A stretch of DNA of 64,000 bases from Coriolopsis trogii (Eukaryota; Basidiomycota; Agaricomycetes; Polyporales; Polyporaceae): the NCBI GenBank assembly GCA_020543525.1, contig JAHYIO010000039.1:1984001-2048000 (forward strand). Reading direction: 5' to 3'. Shown one piece after another: positions 44,205-54,389 of the stretch; position 1 is the first letter of the stretch, and every line of letters begins with the position of its first letter. A program made the translations under genes and the position numbers. A model generated the notes under the pieces. The model ran no database searches. It had not been told where the DNA came from and saw only the letters and a program-made list of their open reading frames with translations.

Positions 44205-46058
44205 CTAATTCGTCGTAGCGTCGGTGAACGGTGTGGTCGCGAAACCGACACGGCTATTCGCGATGTCGAAGACATAGTAGAACCTCTCCAGGAACGTCAT
44301 GCCGTCGATGAAGTCCAGACCCTCCCCACTCAAGCTTCCGATGTCGTTGATAATGAGGAAAATGCCGTCGGCGTCTCCGCCGATAGCAGAGTTCAGCTGC
44401 GTGGACCACGATGAGCGAATGGAGCAAAGGGATAGTGGAGTGGGGACACCATACCGCGCGGGGCCAGATCTGGGCGTTGGGCGTGAACTCGAAGGTATTC
44501 TGTGGGCAGATGCATATTGAGAGGCCGATTGATGCGCAAACAGGAGACAGGCGACTCACCTCTCCAATGTGGAAGAAGAGACTCTTCAGGTTCGCGAATT
44601 GGTCGGGAGTCAGGCGCAGCAGGCCCGTCGTTGGGTCCGGGACTGCTCCCGTCAGCGACTGGTATGTGTTGAATGCGTCTGAATCCACGTGAGGTTAGTG
44701 CGAGCCCGAAAAAATATGGTAACGATGAGAGGACGCACCTGTGGCGATGAGCAGGAGAGTAGTGCCGGTGTCGGTAATGCCGGAAGTGGCAGGCAGGACG
44801 ATGGTCCCGTCTGGCGAGCCGAAGGTAATCGACTGGTCAATGCCGACAAACTCGTTCGCAGGAGCTGTCGATGTGATCGGGCTGTATCAAGTAGTCATGA
44901 GCCGCCTCTCGCAGAGAGATGAAGGGCCACACTAGTATAACATACACAAAGTTCAAATCACCGGTGAACTTGCTTGTGTCGATGCCGCCGAAAGTGAGCT
45001 CGCCGTTCTGGTCATTCAAGGATGTGATTGGCTCGAAGGAGATACCGATCTCATGTGCGGGAATGAGACCCTGCGTGAATGCGTTGTCGGTGACAGTCGG
45101 GATACAGTCGTCAAGGGCAGGTATGAGAGTGCCTGTTTGACATCATCAGCGCGTGCCACAACGGTATACGAGATATGGACGCGTACCGCATGTAAGCGCA
45201 ACAGGACCGATGCTTGAAGAGTTGTGGTGAGGACTCTAACATACACCAAAACGAGGATTGACATACCCGATGATGCCATCGACATCGTCGAACCCTTCAG
45301 CGAAGATCGCTCCACCATACGACTGGTTCTTGATCACTAGGCCATTGCCCAGGGTGATGTCATCCACTACCTCGCTGCCTACGACTCGCCCGTCAACATG
45401 TCTTTTCATGCGTCCTGAAAGGGGACTCACCAACGAAGAAACCAGAACCGTAGGTGACAGACTTCGAGGAGCTATCAGCGGCACGCTTCGTCGTTGGAGT
45501 TATGAAACGGCATACGACGAGATTGCCGGTGATTTGAGTCTGGGGTCCAGGAACGAAGGGGTTTGTAAGAGTCTGAGCTCCAACCCAGGTATTGGAGCTT
45601 CCAGTATCGATCAGGAGGGTAACTGGACGGCGAGATGTGTTCAGCAGCTGTGCATCGTGGCCTTGGGGTACCGGGCAGCAACACTTACAGTTCTTGCCGG
45701 GGTTGTGACCAAGTGTCACCTAGTACATCAAAGAGCCCCCAAAATCAGCATATATGGAGAATGCTAGACATCGCTTACAGTCGTGACATAGTCGACGGCC
45801 TGATTGGTTGCGGGAGCGTTGAAGATCGCGGCTTGACGGAGCGCACCCTGGCCCTTCGCGTTCTCCCTGTCTTTGAGCGTCTTCGCACGCGCTCGATCAA
45901 TCTCGAGGAGCTTCGCGGTCCCTGTCGTGTTCAGCCGCCGGACAAACGGCAGGGTGATGGGCACGGCGTCCCTACGGACGACACGGGCCTCGATTGTGGT
46001 CGCGAAAACGACGACCGCAAGGACGACCGCCGAGACAAAGCGAAGAGCAGCCAGCATG
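44205..46058 (-). CDS. Secreted aspartic protease, polyporopepsin-like, copy 2
   Basis: The start MLAALRFVSAVVLAVVVFAT at 46058 is a signal peptide, followed by the propeptide block ITLPFVRRLNTTGTAKLLEI. The first catalytic motif is DTGSSNTWVGAQ (near 45600) and the second DTGTTLLLIAT (near 44770). The family blocks SYGGAIFAEGFDDVDGIIGY, ELTFGGIDTSKFTGDLNFVY, LTGAVPDPTTGLLRL and a C-terminal VGFATTPFTDATTN (stop TAG 44207-44205) are present. It is expected to be a secreted acid endopeptidase. The gene points toward the tRNA and MCU and is tandem with copy 3 on the same strand. A TATATGAA element near 46205 on the coding strand, about 145 bp upstream, could be its TATA box. No catalytic residue is missing. 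Confidence 0.93.
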
Positions 46059-47052
46059 GTGCCTATGTTCGGGTTCCGAGTGCGAGCAGGGACAGGTATG
46101 GGTGGCTGGACGGGGCTGGACCAAGGATCGGGGAGTCGAGGCAAGGGCACAGAGATTACGCCCAAGGGTGACTCTAGTGCGGCGGTATCCCGCACACAGC
46201 TTCATATAGCGACTCGCGGACTTTGTCTCGTGAGAGGCGGCACCGTTACGGGCTCTTCGAGCTGCACAGCGACATCTTCCGAGAGGCATCTATGTCTGTC
46301 TGCCGCTGAGCAAGCTATCGGCGGTACTGCGCACTGAATGACGATAGGTCTTCGGGCTCACCCTTCCCAGATTAGCTTCCAACATACTCGCACAGGTCGT
46401 TAATCTGCGGCTCGACTGTACCTGGCCCTACAGTGTGGATGGTCCCAGCGGGGTTCGTAGGTGACTGAACATGGACTGTTATGATTGGTGGGGAAGGTAT
46501 CATGGATGAACGGACTCCAATAAGGCCAGACCAGTGGGGCAGGGAAGCGTCCGGCTTGGCAGTTCGGCGGTATTCAGAAGCACAAGGGTCAGAGAATGAC
46601 ATCACATTGTCCTCTCTTTGTGAGAGCAGGGAACCAAAGATGCGAGTTCTATGAGACCGCAATCAACGAAAGAGGTAAGTTACCATGACGTGGACGCAAG
46701 ACTCGCCTGGAGAATTCGTTACAAAAATATCATAGCTGGCCGAGAGGAAATGCCATCCCGTAGCAACTCCTTCTCCCATGAACACCTGGGATGCTCTCGC
46801 ACGAGAGCTCGATGAGGATCACTAGCTCGCCACAGGGCCGACGGCCGAAATCTAGTCGACACCCCGCTTGCGAAATCTTGCGGTGTTCGCGACTTTCTGC
46901 CAGTCAGTAGTACATCCGAAAGATATATAAAGCGTGTATGACAGGAAACAGCGGAAGGTGCATGATTCAGCAGAAGGACCCTTTACATATGATCAACCAG
47001 GCAAAGTCCGGACCATACCAGTACAAGGACATGTACATCAGCCCGCTCGCAT
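46059..47052. other. Spacer between aspartic proteases 2 and 3
   Basis: About 1 kb without a recognised gene. A 96-codon minus-strand frame at 46372-46662 has no familiar domain. The part next to copy 2 is its promoter; the part next to copy 3 is its 3' region. Confidence 0.4.
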
Positions 47053-48880
47053 TCAGTTGGAAGTCGCATCTGTAAATGGCGTGGTCGCAAAGCCGACCTG
47101 GCTGTTCTCAACGTCGAAGACATAGTAGAATCGTTCCAGGAAGGTCATGCCGTCCACGAAGTCGAACCCTTCTCCACTCGGAGACCCGAGGTCGCTGACG
47201 ATGAGGTATACGAAGTTAGGAGAGCCGCCAATCGCCGTGTTCAGCTATGAGAGCCATCGTCAACAGCGTGCGAGACGGACGACGACACAGGAACAAGAGT
47301 GATTGGGCTTACCGCACGTGGCCAGATCTGGGCATTCGGGGTGAACTCGAACGTTGTCTGTGGGAGCGTTTCAACTCGGAGTTAGAACCCATGAACCTCT
47401 GCGTCGAAATGTGCGATGGGAGAAAGCACTGACGTCACCGATCTGGAAGAAGAGGCTCTCCAGGTTGGCGAACTGGGCGGGTGTTAGCCTCAGCAACCCT
47501 GTATTGTTGTCAAAGACCGCGCCGGTCAAGGTTTGGTAAGTAGCGAGGGCGTCTAAAGTGCAGGTTCGATACGACTTCAAGGACGAAAGGGATAGAATGA
47601 GCTCACCGCTAGCCAGAAGGAGAAGCGTGGTGCCGGTGTCCGTAATTCCAGCAGTTGTGGACAAGATGGGAGTGCCTGCTGCGCCGTATGTGATCGACTG
47701 ATCGATGCCCACGAACTCGTTTGCAGGGGCCGTAGATGTGATGGGCCTACCATGATGGGTCAGACGAGGTTGGAACAAGTGTACTCAAGGCTCTTACACG
47801 AAAGTCAACGGGCCAGTGAACTTGCTCGGGTCCACTCCGCCAAAGGTCAACTCGCCATTCGTTATTTCCAAGCTCTGGGTCGGTTCGAAAGAGATACCGA
47901 CTTGGTGCTTGTCGATAAGACCCTGAGCAAACGCGTTGTCCGTCACGGTGGGGATGCAGGCCTCCGTGTCGGGGAATAAGGTGCCTGTAGATATGCCAAT
48001 GAAGCGTTACACTCTGCCGTTTTGAGGTACCACATACCACACGTAAGCGCGACTGGCCCAATGCTGACACAATTTCAATAGACAGACAAGACGCGGGTCG
48101 AGAAGGTGCTTACCCAACAATACCATCAACGCCGTCGAAACCTGCGTCTTCGATAGCCACTCCGATGGATTGGTTCTCGATCACAAGGTCCGGGGCCAGA
48201 GTGACTGTATCGGTGAACTGCTCGCCTACAATCCCAGCCCAACTCAGGAAACGTGGAGTATCTCATAGGAGCAACTCATACCGATGACGAAACCGGACCC
48301 ATAGACGACTTCCTGGAACATTATACGCTGATCAGGTACGGTAGTGGTGAGGGATCATATAGACGTACCACAAGGTCTCCGGTATTCACAGTCGTATTCG
48401 TCGCCACAAACGGTCGACCAGCACCCACCCAGGTGTTCGAGCTACCAGTGTCGATCAAGAGCGAGACTGTATAGCGCATACAATCAGTTGTGTGCCACCA
48501 TATGAACATGGCTGCGACTGACATTGCGTTGGAGGGTTGCCCACCCCGATCTACCAAGGCATGTTAGCTCCGTCTGACTTCTGCGTCCGCACACAACATA
48601 TGTTACTTACGACGGCAACGTGGTCCACCGCTTGATTGGTCGCAGGGACATTGATGATAGCAGACCCCTTGAACTTGCCGGGACTGGCCGCCGAGTGAGC
48701 CTTGAGCGCCTTCGCGCGAGCCTGGTCCAGCTGTAAGAGGTTCGCCGTGCCCGTAAAGTTGAGCCGCCGAGCAAACGGGATCGTCACTGGGGACGCGGTA
48801 CGCTTCACGTGCGGGGTGACGAGAGCTTCGCTTGGGAGGGCGAGGGCGATTGTTGCGAAGAGTGCGGAGAGTTTGAACAT
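47053..48880 (-). CDS. Secreted aspartic protease, polyporopepsin-like, copy 3
   Basis: The start MFKLSALFATIALALPSEAL at 48880 is a signal peptide, followed by the propeptide block VTIPFARRLNFTGTANLLQL. Catalytic motifs are DTGSSNTWVGAG (near 48450) and DTGTTLLLLAS (near 47640). Conserved blocks include AGTPILSTTAGITDTG, YQTLTGAVFDNNTGLLRLTP and VGFATTPFTDATSN, with stop TGA at 47055-47053. As in copies 1 and 2, many short introns interrupt it in apparently the same places, supporting descent from one ancestor. A TATATGAG element near 48990 on the coding strand may be its TATA box. It is expected to be secreted and intact. Confidence 0.93.
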
Positions 48881-49865
48881 GATCCCGTATGTGATGCTGA
48901 GGAGTTGTGAGAGGAGCGTATAGAGCACGCGCCGCGAGAGAGATGTCTTGGGGCGTCGTAGGAATGCCTAAGCGATGACAGAGATGCTCATATACTTCCC
49001 TACACTGAGTTCTTGTGGGAGGAAAGAGGTGAATCAGAAGCGACGCTGAAGCACTGCGAGGTGCTCAGGAGCTTGTCTCGCTTTGTTGCCGTACAAGGTT
49101 TGCACTGACCAGAATGGCGTCAGCCGTTTCCGACCCTGCATACTCACGACGGCATATGATTCTCTATACCGTCGACGAGGGCACTCCCATGTCTCGTGAG
49201 TAGGGCGAATCTGCTGAGATGCGACGAAACTCGGTAAGAGAAATTCAACGTTATCAGAAGCGAACCTTCCACATACCGTGGGGCAAGAGACGACGCCGGC
49301 GGTACGGTTGGTCGTGCTAGTTGAGAACGCCGGTCTCTTCGACGTTATCGCGTGGCAACGCGTGCATGAGGATAACTGTAGTAGCGGAGAAACTGTAGGC
49401 GTAATGGCGGGTCCGAAATGAATGAGAGGAGGACTTGAGCTATACATTCCCTGTGCTTTCCGCCTGTCGCACACTGAGTAGGGACTGAGAGCATCTCACG
49501 ATCAACAAGGATGAAGAGACGCGTCTCGAGTTGTCGCATATAATCACGCTCGGCGGCATTCCCACGAGACGTACAGAGTTGCACCATAGCGTAACGATAT
49601 GCGTCCGGTAGCGATAATCACGGTGCCTGTTGACCGGTGTGCATATATGCGTCGATAGAGCACATCCAGAGGCTTCAGTGCATACCATACGCGGGAACGG
49701 GCAACGGAAGGCCGCTTTTCCGTCATGAGGAAATGGGCTTGACGGCCCGAGGTGGTATATACGGCTCGACTGAACTACCCTGGAGCAACGAATCAGCACC
49801 CTCCTATGGCACAGTTCACAACGGACACTTACTATTGCTCCCCGTTCGGCAGTCTGCACTTGACT
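48881..49865. other. Intergenic, about 1 kb, no confident gene
   Basis: Minus-strand frames at 49034-49474 and 49440-49859 overlap each other and show no recognisable product. The left end is the promoter of aspartic protease 3. Confidence 0.4.
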
Positions 49866-51175
49866 TCAATTGCTCCGGATCTGTCGCGTCCTCAGCACCC
49901 TTCCCCTGTCAAGTACAGCGTCCGCTTCAAGGTAACACCCCTTCAGCCAGCGGTTCGTCTGCTCTTCATTGCTTTCGGCCTCGCGCTCTGTGAACGCCGT
50001 CCGCGCGTGTAGCACCCGTCGATTGTCGAACAGCACAGCGTCACCCTCGCGTAGCAGGTACTCGAATCGTACCGCGGGGTCCTCCAGCATCCTGGCGAAC
50101 TTCGCCAATGCGGGATAGAATGACGATGGGGTCTCGAGCGCGAGCGGCGCCTGGAAGGGCGGGGAATAATTGATGAACTCGACGGAGTGTTCCCCATTGA
50201 GAGACGGAAAACGCGAGAGCTGGATTGTGGGATGCGAGTGGTGGAGGTGGTGTCCATCGTTGACGTAGTGAAACGCGACTGGCGTCGTTGCTAGAATATC
50301 GAACGCGGCAGGATCCGATTGCCGCAGTCGAGACGCAACGTATGCGGCGTCGACAAAAACCGATGTTCCACCCTCAACTCTGTTGCGGAGACAATGCAGG
50401 ATCTGGTATCTTGGAGGATGTTGGAAATATCTTCGAAATGCCGTCAGCGGCTGCCGTATGCACGAAGCGCGACACATGTCGGTACTCTGTAAGACAACAC
50501 TCACAGAAGGTCCATATGCAACCCCAAGTCGACGTTGGTGTATGCGATGTTGCGGCTGTTCTTGATATTCTTCACGTCCCATGTCTCGCCATAGAAGGTC
50601 CGCCTGAGCTCCCCAAATCTCTCTCCCAGACTCCGCAGCTCGCACTCCTCGTTGGAAGTCTTCTCGTTGGGTACGGACGTCACGAATAGAAGACCATACC
50701 GCGTCAGCTGCGTGATGGCAGCGAGAAGCCCAGAGGACGTCTTGAGGGTCTCGTATGGCAAGAAGAGATCTCGTTCGGCCTTGACCCGCGCAACATCCCA
50801 TTCTACTCTCTCCACCTCCTGATGGAACGCGTGCACCGCCTCTGGGGAGGCATATCGGTCCAGGAATTCGCGCGGATACCGAGACTGATGTCCGGAATCC
50901 CATGTCACACGTACACCGTCCGAGGAGATCTGGACGCCGTTCGCAGCAGGCTTGACCGTGGCAGCAATGTCAGAGGTCCTGTGCAGCTTTTGTTTGGTGG
51001 ATGGGTGAAGACATGACGGGCATTGGCAAGAGTCGCGAAGCCAGACATATGGATATGAGCAACCGTTGTAGACCAAGGCATGGTGGGCGCTACTCCGTAT
51101 CGCAGAGTGAGAGAACCGGCGTCTAGCGAGTCCGAGGTTGGTTGTCTTGAAACTAAAGGAGGATAAGAAAGACAT
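49866..51175 (-). CDS. Gamma-butyrobetaine dioxygenase-like Fe(II)/2-oxoglutarate oxygenase
   Basis: Members hydroxylate gamma-butyrobetaine to carnitine, or trimethyllysine in the related first step. The start MSFLSSFSFKTTNLGLARRR at 51175 is basic and lacks acids, suiting mitochondrial import. An N-terminal zinc-type domain follows (PYVWLRDSCQCPSCLHPSTK, near 51040). The intron 50504-50431 splits HMDLLYFQHPPRYQ, whose His and Asp are the first two iron ligands. The distal ligand His is in FDNRRVLHARTAF (near 50020), followed by the 2-oxoglutarate-binding Arg region (RWLKGCYLEADAVLDR). The stop is TGA 49868-49866. All three iron ligands are intact. Carnitine synthesis would support acyl transfer into mitochondria. 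It could instead be trimethyllysine dioxygenase; the layout alone does not decide. Confidence 0.85.
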
Positions 51176-51536
51176 CGGCTGTGAATGATTGAAGCAAGTT
51201 CACCAAGAAAATGAAACGGAGAAAGGGGTGGTTGTGCTTGGTGATATTCCGAATCAATGAATCACAAGCTTGCTTTGTGCAACGGTTCACTGGTGTATTA
51301 TCCGGATCGAACCGATCGCTATCATACTAATATGTATTACGACCTCGATTCACGGAAAGCCAATCCTATACATTTGAACTTGCACATCTTGCCTGATTTT
51401 GACCACAACTACGTAGCAAATGTCGACGGATGCTCTCCAACTGCGTATTAGGTGCGCAGCTACTGTGCCGCCATTAGTAACCAGCCGCAGCCTTCAGTAT
51501 TGCTCAAAAGAAAAGCCACAAAGCTTACCTCCGCAG
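51176..51536. other. Short intergenic segment, AT-rich
   Basis: The 360 bases contain the upstream region of the dioxygenase gene and the 3' end of the nucleotidyltransferase-like gene. I see no gene. Confidence 0.4.
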
Positions 51537-52264
51537 CTAAACCGAGAAGCCAATCGTCCTCCACTGAGCAGCACTGCCCCGCGATGCACGAAGAGTATAC
51601 CACCACAGCCGCACGCGTGCTGCTGTGATCATAGACTCTGGGACCCACTCCGCATCCTCCCCCTCAATCGACGCCCCTCTCTCAACTGCGATCGCCAGCA
51701 GCCCATCGATGTCCCGGACATCAACGTACTGCTTTGCCCGCACCACCGATCGGTCTGAGTCGCGATGGTCCGACCAGCCCTGCAGCTTCAGCAGAAGTTG
51801 CGGGATCAGCGGCATCACGGGCAGCCCAGATATCGTCTTGACAAGAGATAGGGGAACGTTGGGTATGTTCAAGATGCCCGGAACTAGGATGTCCACTTTG
51901 CAGTCGAGGTTTGAATTCGGATAGGCGTATGAACGGGTGGAGAGGCTGTACCAGACAATCTTATAGGTCGCAAACCTCTTTTTTGAGGAGAGAAGGTAGA
52001 ACTTGGGATCGCCGCCGGCGAGCATGCGTTTGAGCGTTTCCTGGTCGTAGCTTGTTGTCAGAACGACGATGTCGACGTCCTTCAAATGTGGTTTTGAGAC
52101 AAAGCAGGATGGATCTGAATGAAAGAGCGCACATTGGGTGGTCGGCGCACGCCGTATAGGTAGCTGGCAGCACTTCCTATCAAACAGCAATCCAATCCGT
52201 GTTTTGCGAAGACCTTGATCGCTGCCTGGGCTACCTGGAGGACCTGTTCCGTCGTAGGAGCCAT
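51537..52264 (-). CDS. Nucleotidyltransferase-fold protein, uncharacterised
   Basis: Two exons (52264-52133 and 52079-51537) join through a 53-nt intron. The N-terminus MAPTTEQVLQVAQAAIKVFA leads to CLIGSAASYLYGVRRPPN and, after splicing, DVDIVVLTTSYDQ. The pattern G-S-(x)n-R-x-P-N-D-V-D is that of the polymerase-beta-type minimal nucleotidyltransferase active site (GS motif plus DxD-like acids). A further acidic strand CKVDILVPG follows in the expected place for the third carboxylate. The C-terminal half has VRAKQYVDVRDIDGLLAIAV, a helical region. The stop is TAG 51539-51537. Total 224 residues. Similar stand-alone fungal proteins exist as hypotheticals; bacterial relatives include antitoxin/toxin (AbiEii/MNT) types. 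Substrate and role unknown. Confidence 0.7.
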
Positions 52265-52766
52265 GTAGGCGAGGCAGGCGTTTTGAGATCCGGGGGACTA
52301 ATTCGTAGCAGGATGCTACTGGTATGGTCCAGAGGGAGATTCGTCTGGCGGGTAGCCTTAAGTTCAGAGGTATTGAGACCTGAGCACTGTGCTGCGGTAG
52401 TAGGCACCCACCATGCATGGAGACCAACCCATTGTGCTGCGGCAGCAGACGCGCCACGGTGCTTCCAGGAGCTTCGCGCACTATAACAAAGGCACATTCA
52501 ACTCCGGAAGTGTAGAGAAGAGTTGTCTTGTGACATACTCCCATCGTGCCACGTTATACGTTTCCTGTAATGGCAGCATCTTAGCTCATAGCAGAGCTTT
52601 TGAGTCGGATCTAGATCAGTCTGAGGTTGTGTAAGTCCGCATTAGGGTCTTACCTCATATCACCAATAGGCCTTGCGCTCCGGGTTCCGTGTACGATTTA
52701 ACCCCTCCTCCCCCGCGCGCTTTCTCTCTCTCTACGTCTCTTGCCCCTCGTACAATCGATCACGCC
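52265..52766. other. Divergent promoter region with a short direct repeat
   Basis: The words GTGCTGCGGTAGTAG near 52388 and GTGCTGCGGCAGCAG near 52432 repeat at about 44-bp spacing. A CT-rich tract (52720-52750) precedes the ATG at 52767. No gene is supported. Confidence 0.4.
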
Positions 52767-53536
52767 ATGGCTGAAGACCCCAATCAGGATCGTGCTCGTA
52801 GTGAAGCTGTGAAAGCGGAGGATACTGAGGGTATGTATACTCGGGTCATGGGCAACGACGCTACTCACTGACAAGGGCAACACACTCGTCCATCAGCCCA
52901 AGCACGCACGGTGCAAAACGGTCCCTTCACGGAGGATATCCTGCCCGATCTCGCTCGCCTCTCCCTTGCGGGTGCGCCCGTCATTAACAACCGCCCGGAC
53001 AGGCTTGGATCTGGAGAGGAGCCTACGGCGGACCTCCCCCCTGCTTCCGGCGGCATGAACCTTACGGTCAATGCGCTCTCCCGGGTCACCATCAATATCA
53101 GTACAGCAGCTACAGCTCCTGCTAAGGCTCCACCACGTCGCGTTGCGCCGCGCGGTGACATCAATCCCGTCCCGGCCTCTCCTAGCCTTGAGAGTGTACC
53201 CAGCACTCCTACGGACAGCTCAGACTCGGAAGTCGCCATCAGCAAGGAGTGGCCCCATGCTCGTAAGCCCACTCACCTCGATCTCTCAACGTTCTCCCGT
53301 TGATTTTTGTTTCAGGCGGTGAGGTTATTACTCCACGCAATGACCTGCACGTCGGGAAGTGGTACGTCGTAACTCAAGGGCGCCGGGTGGGCATATGGCC
53401 CACGTGACTCGACATGTGTACGTACATCAATGGGGTCTCGAATAACGCGCACAAGTCATTCGCCACTCGCGGGGAGGCGGAGCGGTGGTACTTTGCGGCC
53501 AAAGCGGCAGGCAAAGTCGCAGTCGTAAATTCGTGA
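52767..53536 (+). pseudogene. RNase H1 N-terminal/viroplasmin-like domain protein with in-frame TGA
   Basis: Three exons: 52767 to about 52833 (MAEDPNQDRARSEAVKAEDT), about 52897-53262, and from about 53315. Exon 2 is a disordered Pro/Ala/Ser stretch. Exon 3 reads LHVGKWYVVTQGRRVGIWPT, then TGA at 53405-53407, and continues in the same frame as LDMCTYINGVSNNAHKSFAT and RGEAERWYFAAKAAGKVAVV to a second TGA at 53534-53536. WYVV..GR..GI..TW...Y.NGVS.A.HKSF.T..EAE.W is the RNase H1 N-terminal (caulimovirus viroplasmin-like, RNA/DNA hybrid-binding) domain. The conserved position of the TGA is normally tryptophan (TGG), so one G-to-A change truncates the domain in half. The protein has no RNase H catalytic domain. 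It is either a recent pseudogene, an assembly error, or a read-through/edited codon. If translated only to the first stop it would lack most of the fold. Confidence 0.6.
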
Positions 53537-54389
53537 TTACGTACCTTGTACCGAAACGTATACTCTTCCGAAAGAGTTCCCAATATGTCTATATCGAAGG
53601 ATCTAGAGATCCCGCGGGCGGCCTGCCGCATAGCGTTATGAAGAGAGACCTGGTCTTGATGTCCGTGGCGAAGCCTGTGCCGACTAGGTAGACCCGCGAG
53701 ATCTTGCAATCATTGAGGTCAGCTCGGAGTGCGCAAACTACCTACGTCACCGTGGTCAAGATACGTACTCGAGCTTGGCCTAAGATCCAAGTGCGGGTTG
53801 CTCGAAGTGGTTAAATTCATTTGGGACACACTTGAGTAGAGGAGGGGTGATTGGGCATGATTCTGTCAAGCACACGACGGACGGCGACATGGCCCAACAA
53901 TTGATTCCAGTGCTAGGCGCTAAGCGTGCGTGTGGGAAATCTTGAGCGCTCACCACTTTGTTGTTCCGCTGCCTGCGCTGTGACGTACGTAGCAACCGTT
54001 CATCTGAGACGTCTCTCGTCTCTTTTCGAATTCAGTTGAGCTTCGGGGCCGCTTCAGTCTCAGCTGTGATGTAGCACCGCATGCCTGTTCTGCTCACTTT
54101 GAGGCATCTCGCTTGAGACGTTCTTCCTGGCCGGGTCGCGAGCTACAGTATGTAAGCGAGACGATGAGGAGCACTTGAAAAGTGCAAGCGTGGCGGTGAG
54201 TATCGCCCATTATCCGGCAACTTCCGAGTCGACGACGTCGAAATTATAAGTTAGAAGTCCAAATGTACCGCACCTTTGTCGAGTCGCGGGACGCGGCGTA
54301 TGGACATCAGTGACTTGTACAATGTATACAAGAGTAATGGAAGAAGAGCCCACTATTACTCATCCGAACCAGCGGCCCACACGCAATGA
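53537..54389. other. Intergenic, about 0.85 kb, no confident gene
   Basis: No exon with a recognised product was found on either strand. The segment around 53550-53710 shows an open minus-strand reading without a start and no known motif. Confidence 0.4.
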
